Origin: Nectonema munidae
Lineage: Eukaryota > Nematomorpha > Nectonematoida > Nectonematidae
Assembly (NCBI GenBank): GCA_030549495.1
Contig: JAUIRK010000150.1
Location: 1 to 64,000, forward strand
Direction of reading: 5' to 3'
Length of the DNA stretch: 64,000 nt
Each line of letters opens with the position of its first letter. Position 1 is the first letter of the stretch. This document shows positions 46,370-58,639 of this stretch, in pieces. Below the pieces are notes generated by a model that did not search any database, was not told where the DNA came from, and saw only the letters and a list, made by a program, of their open reading frames with translations. Position numbers and translations under genes: made by a program.

Positions 46370-48847
46370 TATATTTTTACTATTCTTTAAATCTTCCTAT
46401 ATTTTGTGTTTTTTTGTAATTGCCTACTCTAACTTTCTGCGTAATTCCTTTATTTCATTTCTTTTTCTAGCTAAAAGTTTAAAATGCCCTAAAGATTTTA
46501 AAAATTAATCTTTTGGAAAAACAAACACAATAGATTTACGAAAAAATCAAAAGAAACCCGTATAAAACATTGAATATAAGAAAACTTTAACACGAACTAA
46601 AATTAGTTCATGCACTTATTTGAGCTATATACTGTGCTTCTGAGAATCGGTATGCACGGTTCATACGCCTCCTATAAAATTAGGAAACCCTAAAGAATGA
46701 TTTTTTCCAAAGCGAGAGATTTACCTTGAAAGAAATTATAAAAATTATCTTTACGCATACATTCGTTGACTGGGCGTCTTCCTGCAGCTCCTAGGGAAAT
46801 ATTTGCAATTTTGCAATACATTTCTTGTTTTAACTAATTTTTCAGTTAAGTACGTTGCACACCTATTCAATGCTCAACTTTAAAATTCCTTTTCATTTTG
46901 ATTTTAAAATTTCTGGCTTCTTCAGTCAATGCAAAGCTCCGCTCTTTAAATAATAATTTATCAAAAAAGAAATGCAAACACCATTTTTAATGAATAACAG
47001 CTTTCAGATGTGTTGTACTGTGATGACAAATGACAAATTTATTTCCAGTAGAATTGATGGCAAATTTTACAAGTTTTTTTTCTCTTTTGTAGACATTGAG
47101 GTGTATTCTATGTAGATTGTATATTTTTTTTATATTTGTCGCTCTAGCCATATGTTCCCTCTTTCCCTGCCGTATGTGAGGGCCCTGGCTTCAGGTTGGC
47201 AAATTTTCCGGTTCAGGCACTTTTACGCCAAAACGATAAAAAGTTCAGTTATAGCTACCACCTTTGTTACTGTTACACAATAAACGGTCTATGAACGAAA
47301 AACGAATGGGCACACGTGATGTCATTTTGAATAATAGAAGCTCATTACATATGCGAAGGACGTGAAGTTCGTTCGTTATAACCGGAAGTTCGTTGTAGCG
47401 AGGCTCCATTGTATTTATAAAAAATTAATCCTCCCTCCACCCACCCTCCAATTTTTGAGCAAATCAAGTCATTAGACTTTGAGTCTTTATCAGTGTTTCC
47501 TAATCTTTTTTTAGACACATTACGCTTTTTCAAATAAAATCATTTTAATACCGCCTCCTTCAAAAAATTGTTTTTTCTTATATCCAAATATGATTTAAAT
47601 AAGAATTTAATGTTTGGTTTGATTTACTTATGGGAGAATTTAATTCTGACACAACCACTTTCACACACATCTCTACACTTTCTTTCATTTTTACATCACT
47701 AAATCATTTTTTACCACACAACTAATCACTGTGGAAAAGAATATAAGTATCTTAGACACTTCCGAATAGTGAGTAGAAAATTTTAAACCTTTTCGAATAT
47801 AAAATTCATAACATGATCCAAAATATTTCTTTGAAACAAGAAATATTTTAACCTAGAACTCAGATGGGAACCACAGATCAAGACTCCCAACTGGCTTTCC
47901 GAGCTTGCGCTCATCTGAACGAATATCGAGTTTGATTTCAGAAACTATAGTTTTTAGCGTATCTGAAATTTTAAAAATTTTCCTTCTGAATTGGCGTCTA
48001 AATAATTGATCTTACTTTGTGTATTTGTTATGGTCTCCTTCATTTTAAATGATATCCTTCTATATGAAATTGTAGACTTCAAGGCTGCAGTATAAGACAA
48101 AGTTTTTAACGAAGCTTGTGCAGCCAAAGCTGGCAGTTTATATCTTTGGCATTTCCATCTTTATTTTCAGCTCACTTAGAGACCTTCAGTAAGTTTCATT
48201 TTTGCACATATTTAAAATTGATCACTACTTATTTTTATTTCAATGAAAAAATAAGAAGCTTATGTAATGTAAGTGAAATCAATAAAGTATTGGATAGGCA
48301 AAGATTAATGTGGTTAGGGCATGTAAACAGAAGACAAACTGAAGAGTTAATTAATATAGCGTACAAACAACAAACTATAGGTAAATCTAAGGGTATACCA
48401 AAATTAAAAAATTTGTAATTTTTCAAAACATTATAAAATGTCGTAATTTTTTTTATATATGTATTGTCAAATTTAATCTAAGAAAAGCATATGTTGAAGT
48501 TATTTATATTTGTTTTTATACACATTAAGTATTAAAAACTAAAAAAGTTCTTAAAGTATAGTGTAATATATGTTTAAAACTTTGCCTCCAGCATGTTTTA
48601 ATTACAACGAATTGTGTAGCCAAAATTTGCAGTTGTTATTACGGATTTCCTCAAGCAATGCCTTTGTTGAACTCACAAAATTTCAAAAGCATCTTCTTGC
48701 GAGCCTGTTCAAACACGCGTACATCCGTTTACCAGAGTAAATAGAGAGACCACTGTTTGAAAGCGTTCATTAACTAGAGGTTTTCTTGTAAATCAAAAAG
48801 GCTTCTTTCAAAATCGCCTTTTCTACACACAATTCATTCCTTCCTAG
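46370..48847 (+). other. PEMT intron region; one exon not located
   Basis: The conserved VARWEH.T..LSR part of PEMT should be encoded here, starting in phase 0 and ending in phase 2. I did not find it. The region holds a hAT-like terminus at about 47490 (CAGTGTTTCCTAATCTTTTT) and an RTE-type LINE scrap at 48225-48418; the rest is AT-rich. Confidence 0.5.
48225..48418 (+). mobile_element. RTE-type LINE scrap (RT C-terminus)
   Basis: The frame reads EKIRSLCNVSEINKVLDRQR, then LMWLGHVNRRQTEELINIAY. The WLGHVNR box near the end of RTE-clade reverse transcriptases is clear. Nothing of the rest is present. It lies in a PEMT intron. Confidence 0.65.
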
Positions 48848-48999
48848 ATTCGCTAAAGCAGTTAAGGCGCATTCAAAAGTGCCACTGATTCCTTCAGCGA
48901 ATCTCCTCTTTCATTATTTGGGATGCGTCTTCTTGTGCGTTGGCTTGATCCTTGTTCTCTCCTCTTACTATCGCCTTGGTTTCATCAACACTTTTATGG
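48848..48999 (+). CDS. PEMT: PEMT, internal exon
   Basis: The acceptor ATTCATTCCTTCCTAG ends at 48847 and the donor G/GTATTC starts at 49000, giving 152 bp (phase 2 in, phase 1 out). The protein starts FAKAVKAHSKVPLIPSANLL and continues FHYLGCVFLCVGLILVLSSY then YRLGFINTFM. Human PEMT has LALLGLGVVLVLSSFFALGF at the same place. This is the AdoMet-binding segment whose GxG motif (Gly98/Gly100 in human) appears here as Cys-Val-Gly, so the first glycine is replaced. GC content is well above the flanks. Confidence 0.85.
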
Positions 49000-49324
49000 G
49001 TATTCCCTTTCTATTTTTTTATTTTTTTTATAAGCAATGGAGTTGCTAAGGCTTTCAGCCCTCAAATCAGGTCAAAAATTTTGAACTTTTTTTTTGGCAA
49101 ACATCAGGCTTCAAATCCCGTCTCTTGCTAAATTTTTGGAAGTGTAAACGTCTTCATTTCTTACTTTCCCAAGAAATAAGACTCATTGTTAGTTAATTAT
49201 TTTTAATATAATTTAATAAATAAAAATAATGCTAAACAACGTGAAGCCTGATCCAGAAAATGGAGTTGCTTATATAAAAATAAGGTGTAATACTTTTCAA
49301 CCTTTTGCTATCTGATTTAAGGCA

Positions 49325-50420
49325 GTGTTTTTCAATCTTATTTTAGCTTTGGCCCTCTTTAACAAATACAAACTTGTCATTCCCTCTTCCTTAGATGTGG
49401 ATTTAAGGTTTTCTTTTTTCAATCTCCTACTTTTTCAAGCAAAAATTGAATAAGTGTACTTCGTTTAAAAAAAGTTCTCTGTTGCACGGTTTTTAACGAG
49501 AAGCTTGTGATTGGTGTAGTTTTACTAGTGGCGTAAAAGTCTCCCATTTTTCCTATTGCGAGGCGATTTCGAGTATTTGACAGCAGTTGCATCACTCTAC
49601 TAATTCCTGCCTCGACTTAATAAGATGTAGGAAAAGCAAGTAAACGTCTTTTCATGTTTTTTCATATTAAAGAGTGTTTTTGAAAATTTTTCATCCATTC
49701 CCAACTTTTGATACCCTCCACATCTGAATCTTGCCGATGCTGCTGTTTTCTTTTGAAGTTAAATCAAACTTTCTTGAATTTCTATATCAACTTCAGATGG
49801 ATTAACAATGAAAGAATCCACAAACCATTGAAGCACAGACATTTTTGATATATCAAAAAAGCGTATTTTCATATCATTACGTAATTGCTTCAAATGTTCA
49901 ACATAAACTGTCACATCATAAATGTCATTGCCGAGTAACTCAGATGATATGCTTGATATAGGAGGAAACTGCTCAAACTTTCGCTTTTCAACAAGGTTGA
50001 TCCAAAACAACTCTATTGAAAAATTTCTATTGAATATTTCAATTTCCTCTTTGTTAGAAAAAAGAGTACCTTTCATTTCTATGTAATTTTTTGTTGAGAA
50101 CATTTAATTTTTCAAATATGTCGGTTAAGTAAAAAATATCACATTTTTCTTCAACGCTTTTCTATTCAAGTTCTGTTGCACTCAAAAATGAAATTATAGG
50201 GTTCCAAAGTGCAACAAAACGTTGGGGGCAATTTCTTTTGGACAACCACCTAACTTCAGTATGTAAGACAAGTCTTTCAAATTTTGCGTCGTTTTTTTCA
50301 AATAATTGCTTTAAAAGGCGATCTTTTAAAGCGTTCTTTTAAAAAAAATCAAATTCACAGTTTTAATAACATTTAAAAATGAATTATTCAAATGCCCTGC
50401 TATGTTTTTAGCAACCAAGT
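49325..50420 (-). pseudogene. hAT transposase, ZBED5/SCAND3-like, minus strand
   Basis: Minus order from about 50340: KDRLLKQLFEKNDAKFERLV-like sequence in broken frames, then a degraded RWLS box, CDIFYLTDIFEKLN (50140-50100), and the frame 50103-49759 (IEMKGTLFSNKEEIEIFNRN, FEQFPPISSI, VYVEHLKQLRNDMKIRFFDI). This is the order of ZBED5-like proteins past the catalytic core. The outer limit CAGTGTTTTTCAATCTTATT at 49325 is a hAT-style end. The N-terminal half is missing. Confidence 0.65.
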
Positions 50421-50694
50421 GTTATTAATATGTTTAATTAAGTTAATATTGTTAATCACAAAACTTCTTTTAAAAAAATAATTACCAGATCAATATTTAT
50501 TATATAAATTAAAAGTAACTTCAAAATTTAAAATACGATCTCAAATGTGAAAATTAAAACTGGACAAGGAAAAAAGTCAGCCATTTTAGTGGAAATAGTT
50601 TGAACGGTATTATGATCGTGACGTTTGAACATGGAAAAATTTTCTAGTTAATAAAAAATTTTTTTGATGCAACAATAATTTTCAACTAACGGAA

Positions 50695-50769
50695 TAAGCT
50701 TACTTCGAGCTGCATAAAAACCTTGGAAGTGCCGGATGCGAACCGCGAGCTGTAGTTTTGCCACCTTTG
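50695..50769. mobile_element. hAT-type terminus (fragment)
   Basis: Read inward from 50769 on the minus strand: CAAAGGTGGCAAAACTACAG, then CTCGCGGTTCGCATCCGGC. This pattern (GGCAAACT..GGCTCGCG..CGCATGCGGC) is typical of one class of hAT ends. The partner end was not found. Confidence 0.35.
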
Positions 50770-52361
50770 ACCTAGGTTCTAGCAAAAGTGTTCTTAATAT
50801 TTAGAGCTATTTAAAAAGACTCAAATGAATTGTAGTTTTAAAAATTAACAAAAAAAATAAAAGATGGAAAATTATAAATAAAAATTATAATAGTACTTTT
50901 CTTATTCTCTCCCTCTGCCGTTCCTCTTATTTTTCATTGATATTTATCATCGATGATAATGAAATTAAGATTTTACTTTTGAGTAGGACACAACATTCAA
51001 ATCACATATGGTATTTTTTTTATAAATATAGCATCAATGTAAAAATACATTATTACATAAAATGGCAATCGATCATAACTATAAATGCATATGTTCATAC
51101 AAAACCAAAACAGTTCTGAACCAACAAAATAACAACTAAGTTTTTAATTTATTATCTAATCATTTTATTAAAATATTAAAGTTTTTCATACTCTTTATAG
51201 TTTTTATAAAAAAGACTCTTTTGACTTATTTTTATTCATGATTACAATCATTAGGAACTTTTAATTAAAACTTAAAATGGCGTGGCGAATACAGAGATAA
51301 ATCATAATCATGTGGAATTTTTACTTTATGATTATTATTATTACAATGATAAAAAACAAATCTTTCTACACTACTAGGAGGCATATTTACACCTTCTATT
51401 ATAAAAACTTAATAAATTTTCAAACTCAATATTTTATGAAAAACTTTCTGTTATTGATCAGCGATTTAGGCGAACGATTTATACTTTATTTCTACCTGTT
51501 TTTATACCGTACTTATTTGATTTTATTGACGAGATATTAATTTTAAAAGATTTGTTTACTTCATGATTGAAAAAATAATTTTGACTAGAAACGGCTTCGA
51601 TCTTGATTTAGGCAAATCATTTTTTGGTCTTAACGTTCTTATTTAAGATGTTTTAGTTTTGAGCGGTTTTGGGCCGTTTTGACCAGGAACCAAAAAAAGG
51701 TAGGCATTTACTTTCGGCAATTTCGAAAATTTCCTATATTTCTCCATATGAAGTCTCTCAATTTTTTTGTGATACAACAATTTATAAAAAAAAAGCTGAA
51801 AGAAAAAAACTATTTTTATGCCTCCCTTTCTTAGGTGTTATCAAGTAAATTTGAAAAATGATAAAATAAAAAAAAAACCTCATTACATTTTAATAATAAT
51901 TAATTAATTTTTATGTTGCCCCCCCCCCCTCCCGCACACCCCTTTACTTGGAGTCTGACGAGGGGGCTTATCTGTTAAAACTAAATGTTACGTATAATGT
52001 CAACAAACTGTTTCTCAGATCTTATAATGATGTATCTAAATTCTACAGAAGTAAAGTGATTTAAATTTACTATAAGCGTGAATGTGTTTCACGCTATATA
52101 TGTAAAATATTTAAAGGGTTGATAGCCGGAATTAAAGAACACGGTCCTTGATTATAAGAACGAACTTTTTTTATTATAAAAGAATTTTTGTCCAATGAAC
52201 ACACCACCATTATTAACCGACATTATACTTGCATTGTAAGCTCTCAATCCCACCACAACTCCACTGATTTTATCAAGTCAAATCACCTTGTTTGTAATTC
52301 TGATTGCATCATTTCCTTCTAGCTCAGTGGTTTTCAAACGGGAGTCCGCAGTGTCCTAGGC

Positions 52362-52803
52362 CAGGGGTCGGCAACCTACGGCACATGTGGCACGCGAAGC
52401 AATTTTCAGTGGCACGCAAAAATTCTAAGGTTTACAATTAAAAATGTTCATTTACACATAAAGTAAAATAAATGTTTGAACAGTTTTTATAATAGATCTT
52501 AAAGGCAATCAAATGTGCTTTTAACTATGCGCAACCATTTTTATTTAGTATTGTGCCGATATTGAGGAGTTGGCTAAAGTTATCAAAAGAGTCAAGCACT
52601 AATTACTTATATAATTTTTTTATTGCTAATTATAATTTTACTTATTATTGTATATTTATGTAAATGAGTATATAAAAATTAAATAAATTATAAAACAATT
52701 ATGTTAATTTTGGTTTGGATAAATATACATATGAAGTTGGCACTCGAGATGCTTTGAAAAGTGTTAAGTTGTCACGCAGTTAGTATAAGATTGCCGACCC
52801 CTG
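52362..52803. mobile_element. hAT MITE with perfect target duplication
   Basis: Ends CAGGGGTCGGCAACCTACGG at 52362 and TTGCCGACCCCTG at 52803. TCCTAGGC flanks both sides exactly (52354-52361, 52804-52811). CAGGGGTCGGCAAC is the start of a hAT (Charlie-type) group found in many animals. No coding in 442 bp. Confidence 0.9.
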
Positions 52804-53089
52804 TCCTAGGCGATCGCGAAGCAATTCCATGCGGACCAAGAAGGGGTCAGTGAGTGGATCGTTTTGCGCAACATATTGCACCCATATTGGGTCATTTGCT
52901 ATTTTTCCAATAAGTCACATTTAAAAGCATAAATAATTAATTTAGTATTTGGATTGGGTACTATTTTTATTTTTTAGATGTAAAAATGTGCATTTTTCTT
53001 AATGTCCATAAATGAAATATGAATACTGATACTTGAAATTTGGTTTTACTGCACTAAAATCGGCTGGGGGAGAGGAATCTAAGTGTTTT

Positions 53090-54330
53090 TTGTGTTCTTT
53101 ATTAGCATCTACTTTTCTAAAGCCCGGCGGTGAAGCTTGCACTGGAAGTGAATTACTAGAATTCAGTATACAAAGCTACTGACAATTTTAAACGTCAAGC
53201 TGAACGATTGCACAGATTCCGGTTTGATAACATAGGAATGTTTTTGCAGAATATTAAGCGTGGTTTGAAAGCCTTCTATAAACTTTGAAAATATCTGTCT
53301 TCAAAAAAACTCGCAACATAGGAGAACTTTTGATATTACTTTGCTGCAAAGATATCATATTGAATGTGCTAAAAAGTTCTGAAGTTGTAAAGTTGAAGCA
53401 TATCTTTTTGTCAAACGAGGCTGTTAGAAGGCTAATCGGAGGGATGTCTGATGACATAATATCAGAAGTCGTTTTATTGATTCAGAATTTGGTTTTTAAC
53501 TTTCTTGCAATTCAGCTTGATGAAACAAAGGTTGTTTCAAACTTAACTAATTCTCTGGTTTACTTACAATTATGTATATGACAAGCATCTGGTAGACAAT
53601 TTTTTGTTTTGCGAAACTCTTAGCAGTAATACCACTGCAAGAGAAATATTTTACGAGGTGTACAATTTTTTACAGCACATGTTATTGAGCCAGAGAATGC
53701 ACTTAGAGTGTGTACTGACCTTGCTCTAGCAATTTCTTGTTCTAGTTTTCAGATTCTGAAAAAAACAAAAATCTGCAAATCCAGTGCGCTTTTCATCGCC
53801 AAACCTTAATAATGAAAACCATACCTGATGGGTTGAAATATGTTCTGAATGAAGTTCTGATGAAATGTCTTCAACTCTTGTTTGTTTTCAGACAGTTATG
53901 CAAAGAAATTTATTCCGAATTTGAAAAACTCTTGCTACACTCAACCATGAGGTGGCTTTCTAAACGAAAAGTTTTGAAGAGATGCTATGGAAAGAAATCC
54001 TGCAATTTCTCCAAAACAAACCTGACATGCATGTAAAATTTCTGATGTCTGTTTTCGTATATTCCTATCATTTTTAGTGAACATATTTGAATCTATGTAT
54101 TTCGCTTAATCTTTCGCTGCAAGAAAAGGAGATCATAGCATTCCATTGTCATAAAAATTGATAGCTTTTGAAACGAATCTGGAAGTATGGCATTCTCAGA
54201 CAAGAAAAATTTTACCAGATTTTCTAACATATTTGTTAATGGAAATAAGATTTTCCTTAATGAAGATGTCATGGAGGCCATAAAACACCGTGTAGCATAT
54301 CTTTGCCAAGAAATTTCTCTTTATTTTCTT
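53090..54330 (+). pseudogene. Transposase of the 52325-54619 hAT, broken
   Basis: The frame 53285-53581 has NIGELLILLCCKDIILNVLK, IFLSNEAVRRLIGGMSDDII and FLAIQLDETKVVSNL. The ALQLDEstDvs box holds the first catalytic Asp. Later pieces show CQIQCAFHRQTL-like and LLHSTMRWLSKRKVLKRC (53930-53980; the RWLS box), then SQTRKILPDFLTY (about 54200). The BED finger at the start is not clear. Frames break at about 53280, 53580, 53780 and 54030, and the C-terminal dimerisation part is absent. Confidence 0.8.
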
Positions 54331-54941
54331 AGCCTATAAACATTTAAAAAATACTATCAATTTATTTTAAAAAAAACTCGTTTATAATCTCGATTAGTAA
54401 TCTGGCCTTAGAAGACTCCTTAATTCAAGAACAGTATGCAACCATTCCATTGACATTGATTATATTTTTCCGAGACATTTTTTGAATAAACAACTGTGTT
54501 ATTTTTTTAGTACTGGTAGTTTGTACGTTGACTTATTTTTTTTAAAAAGATGTAAGTTATTAAAAAATTATATAGAATCTCTCACGGCGAAAATTTTTAC
54601 AAAGTTTTGTGAACCACTGTTCTACCTCAACAAAAGAACAAAATCCTTCATATGTGACATGTCACACTCTCATCGGAATTAACTAAGCCTTTATTTTATC
54701 CCTACTTATTGTCATTTCCCAGTTATTGAAACCAGCAGTCACAATTGCCCTTCCTATCGCTAGATATGCTTAAAATTAAATTTTTAAATATTTAGCAAAA
54801 AAATGTTACCAAACTAGATTAGTAGTAGCATAGGAGAACAAAGAATCATATATAGTCATATTCTATCTAACACATATATTCAGTTCGTAAAGTAAATTGT
54901 TTGAATATAGGACTTGGGTCTATGAATTGATAGGTACGAAG

Positions 54942-55651
54942 TAGAGCTTCTGATTTCTCGATAAAATTTAATTCTCGAGAAACGAGAAAAAAATATATGA
55001 TTCTCGAGACTCGAGAAAAGTTTCGAGAAGTTAAAAAATATTAAAAATATTTTAGGAAAAAAAAATTTAGTTTTATTAGTAAAATAACTTTTTAAAAAAA
55101 CAAGAGCATTTAAAGTTTCGTTTTTCAAACTCAATCGTTTTGGAGATAAAATTCTTCCGCATTGACAAGAAGTTGGTTGGATGCATAAAAGAGAATTTTT
55201 TAACAATTGCATCGATTCTGATAAATCAAAATTTTTGTTTTGTTTGAACATCTGTAGTTCTTCTTCTATTGTACTAACTTTTTCTTCTTTTTTATCATAC
55301 ATGAATTCTTTAATTTCTCTATTTAAACTTTGAGTTAGAGATTCTTCTTCAAACTCATCAACAGATTCGACTTGAATTTGGCTTTCTTGTATAACAGTTC
55401 CATGCTCCGAATAATGAGAAAAAATTTTATCAAAAATATTTTTTGCACATTCTAAAATTTCTTCAAAATTTGAATATTCAAAAGTTGATCGTGCATTACA
55501 CATAATTATTTATTTTTTATTAATATTTATTCAAAATTTAACATCAGTAATAAATTTTTTTTTAAATTCTTGAGTCTCGACAAAAATTTCTCGAGAATCA
55601 AGAAATAAAAAAATTCTAAAATTCTCGAGAAATCTCGAGACAGAAGCTCTA
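54942..55651 (-). mobile_element. Short hAT element keeping a transposase C-terminus
   Basis: Ends TAGAGCTTCTG at 54942 and CAGAAGCTCTA at 55651. The flanks GTACGAAG (54934-54941) and ATACGAAG (55652-55659) differ at one base. Sub-terminal CTCGAGA motifs are repeated at both ends. The minus frame from 55503 codes for MCNARSTFEYSNFEEILECA, an acidic middle, then LLKNSLLCIQPTSCQCGRIL and RLSLKNETLNALVFLKSYF, the hAT dimerisation tail. The catalytic core is gone: a deletion derivative. Confidence 0.85.
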
Positions 55652-56071
55652 ATACGAAGCCGTGAATTTAAAATTGGCCCTTTTTTATTAAACAAACCTG
55701 TTAATCTTTAAATTATAGAGAATGCGTTCTTATATAGTTATGTGGTATAAAAATTATTTGCTTCGCTGAAAAATTTGTCAGCTCTTGTTATAAAAAAAGA
55801 TATAGAATTGAGAAAATTCATCGCTAAAGGATTTTAAAGTTTCAATTATTGAATTTAAATGTATATAATAATTTCTTAAAATGTTAGCCTTTCCTTTATT
55901 TATTTTTCTTTGTAATAAGAGCATAAGCAAAGATTAATCTAATTTCAACAAATATGACTCTATTTCCAATCAAATATTTGAGTTGAATTTTCTCTTTAAG
56001 GAAACAAAAACTGCAATATTTTTTTTTATTTAATTTACCTTTTTCCTTCCAGGTACAATGTGAGATCTGTG

Positions 56072-56390
56072 CAGGCCCGTAGCTAGGACTTTTCTTGGGG
56101 GGGGGGGGGCTAAATATTTTCACAAAAAAATTTTTTTGGTACTTATGGGTTATCTCTCCCCCATTCAAAAAATTTTTTTTAGTAAATTACTGAAAAAAAA
56201 AATTAAAGCGGGAGGGAGATAACTAATAAGTACCAAATTTTTATATATAGTCTAAAAATAAACCATTTTTTGAACTCTTTATTGATATCGAAATATATTA
56301 GGTTGGGGGGGGGGGGGGGCTCTGAATCTGAGTTGGGGGGGGGGGGGGGGGGGGGTTGGCCCCCTCCTGCCCTTGCTGGCTACGGGCCTG
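56072..56390. mobile_element. hAT MITE with perfect target duplication and G tracts
   Basis: Ends CAGGCCCGTAGCTAGGAC at 56072 and GCTGGCTACGGGCCTG at 56390. GATCTGTG is repeated exactly on both sides (56064-56071, 56391-56398). G runs lie at 56098-56110, 56306-56319 and 56335-56355. Inside, GGTACTTATGGGTTATCTCT (56138) faces AGATAACTAATAAGTACC (56217). No coding. Confidence 0.92.
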
Positions 56391-57813
56391 GATCTGTGTG
56401 ATCCATGAAATAAAAGTCCTCTACTTGAAGTGTTAAGAAAATTTATTGAAAAAGAAAAGCAAATGATTAATTTTCGTAAAGCGAGATGGCATTAACCTTT
56501 TATATAGCATCAAAATTCGAGCCATTTTTGTGCTTACTTTTAAAGCTTTACTAACGGTACAAGGACCAATCCCACATAATTCCCCGAGGCACAAATTTTG
56601 TCTGCATGGAACTGTAGGCCGCCACTCTTAGAAAGGTAAAGTAGGAGTTTATTTGCATATTACATTATCCCAAATAGAAATAAAGATGCCAATTTATATT
56701 GAAACAGATGAAATAATTTTAATAGTCGTCAATTGACAACAAAATGGACAATTTTGTGAACAGATAATGAAAAAAAACTTTTTGCTCTTTTTGCTTGTTT
56801 TTATGCTGGATCTAGCCAAACTTACTCACGCCCCCGTAACGAGAGCTAACTAAATGACCATTACCTACTATCCATGTATCTTACTAGCTTTAATTGTCTT
56901 TGCCATTTTTTCATGCTTTTTTAATTATTTTTTTTAGAATGTTTTGTGTAAAAAATGTTTCACTCTGGTGCTGGGGTCTTGTTTTATTGAAAAGTGTGGG
57001 AGAGAGAGAGGGAGGGAGCAAGTAAATTTTTATGATTGGATTTAAATAACTTTTCTTTTCACTTTTTTAAGTTTTTAGCGCGGAATCAATGTTGTGTTAA
57101 AAATGTTATCATATTACGTGACTCAAATTTCTTTATTTCATGAAAAAAAAACTTAAAAAAAGTTTTAAAGAGCTTCTCATGTCATTGCTGCTATCAATAA
57201 AAAGAAACTATTTCTTTGCAACTCTTTTTAACAAATTTTTATGAACCCAAAGAAACTCTAATATGGTTTTAAGTCTTCTAAAGGCGCTAAAAGATCTTTC
57301 TGCTTGTCGAGAACTAGATGGGAGCATTAAAAGTAGTCTAAATAGTCTGTCAACATTCGCAAACTTACGCCTAACTTCTCGTTATTCTTTACTGAATATG
57401 ATCTTGAATAGAAGCTCCACTAAAACTAGTAGTGTAAAAATCAATATCATTCTATATCCCAGATGTATTAAGTTCGAAGTATTTACTGATTATCACATCA
57501 CGATTGAATCGCCCCTTCCATTTGAAATGAAGCCTTTATATTCTTTTGTAATACTTTCTTAAAAATAAATTTTATTTTAAAAAATTTCCGCTCAGAATTT
57601 TAGGTCACCGTGGATTCTTAGAGGGAGATTTAGTATTTTCATTGTATTAAACTTATTCTAATGATGAGAATACATTTTAAATTTTACTATAAATGAAGAT
57701 ATGTGTTGGAACTATATTTGAAAGAGTGTTTAATAACACTGTTTTATTTCATATAGAGAACACAATTGTTCATTTTAATCTTTTCAGGCACAATCATTCA
57801 TCAGTGTCCCATT

Positions 57814-58174
57814 CAGAGCCCGCGCTACCTATTAAATTTTGGGGCACAAGCCCTACATTATTTCCTTTGAAATTATATTCCCCAACTATTTCTCAAGCTC
57901 CCCTAAAAAAATTTTCATTACCCTAAAAAAATATGACGAACATCTAGCATTCATGATAATTTCTTTCATGAAAATGTAATAGAAATAAAAAAAAAGAAAA
58001 CAGAATTCTATAGAAAACTGTATAGATATGGCTTGACAAATACATCATATGTTTTCTTTTCGCCTTGAAGCAGATTAATCTGATAGTTCAAAAATTAAGC
58101 CTGCTATCCTAATTATTATAATAAATAATAACCCCCCCCCCCCCCCCTAAAATTTTTGCTTAGCGCGGGCACTG
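57814..58174. mobile_element. hAT MITE
   Basis: Ends CAGAGCCCGCGCTA at 57814 and TTAGCGCGGGCACTG at 58174, differing at one base of the shared ten or so. The flanks GTCCCATT and TTTCCATT agree at six of eight bases. A C run lies at 58132-58148. Confidence 0.8.
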
Positions 58175-58639
58175 TTTCCATTAAATAAAAATCTACTTAA
58201 GTTCGCAATATTGGATATTGTTATATTTCTATTTTTTTCTTGCTTGCAGTTTTCTCAAATTTTTGTTAAAGCTATTTCTTTTCTTTTTTTTAAATAAATT
58301 AACTCTACGTAAAAAATCTGTACTTGATTCGATTAAATCTAATCTGTAAAGTATAGTATTTATTTAATGGAACATACTTATCTAAACAAAACAGGTTTTT
58401 TTTTATAAAACATCTTTACTTTATAGTTAATTTCTGGCAATTTCATTTGGACACTTGTCCCGGCATCCTTTTATACTAGGAAATTTGCATGCACACACTG
58501 TGATAATAATAATAATAATAATAATATTCTTAATTACAATTTCAGAAAAATAGTAGGACTTACCCATGTATCTTTGTTTCTCACGAAGTTCGCGTATTGT
58601 AGATTTGAATGAGCGAACACACCTACTCTTCTACTTTAG

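Larger units (their letters stand above)
52325..54619 (+). mobile_element. hAT transposon, ZBED5/SCAND3-like
   Basis: Ends CAGTGGTTTTCAAAC at 52325 and GTGAACCACTG at 54619. The flanks TTCTAGCT (52317-52324) and TTCTACCT (54620-54627) differ at one base. It carries a broken transposase (53090-54330). Another hAT MITE sits 37 bp inside the left end (52362-52803). Confidence 0.85.
49000..58639 (+). other. PEMT last intron, 9.6 kb, mostly hAT DNA
   Basis: Phase-1 intron bounded by G/GTATTC and CTACTTTAG/GC. It contains at least five hAT insertions (49325-50420, 52325-54619 with another inside, 54942-55651, 56072-56390, 57814-58174) and further scraps. Between them (50780-52316, 54630-54930, 55660-56060, 56400-57800, 58180-58630) is AT-rich DNA with no recognised gene. 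Confidence 0.7.

Noticed and set aside
46152-46508. 118-residue + frame overlapping the first PEMT exon
   Set aside because: It is in another frame, rich in Phe/His from a pyrimidine-rich 5' region, with no homology; the PEMT frame explains the sequence.
47858-47915. AGATGGGAACCACAGATC read as RWEPQ, considered as the missing PEMT WEH exon
   Set aside because: His is absent, the following residues do not match PEMT, and a stop comes after 18 codons with no good donor.
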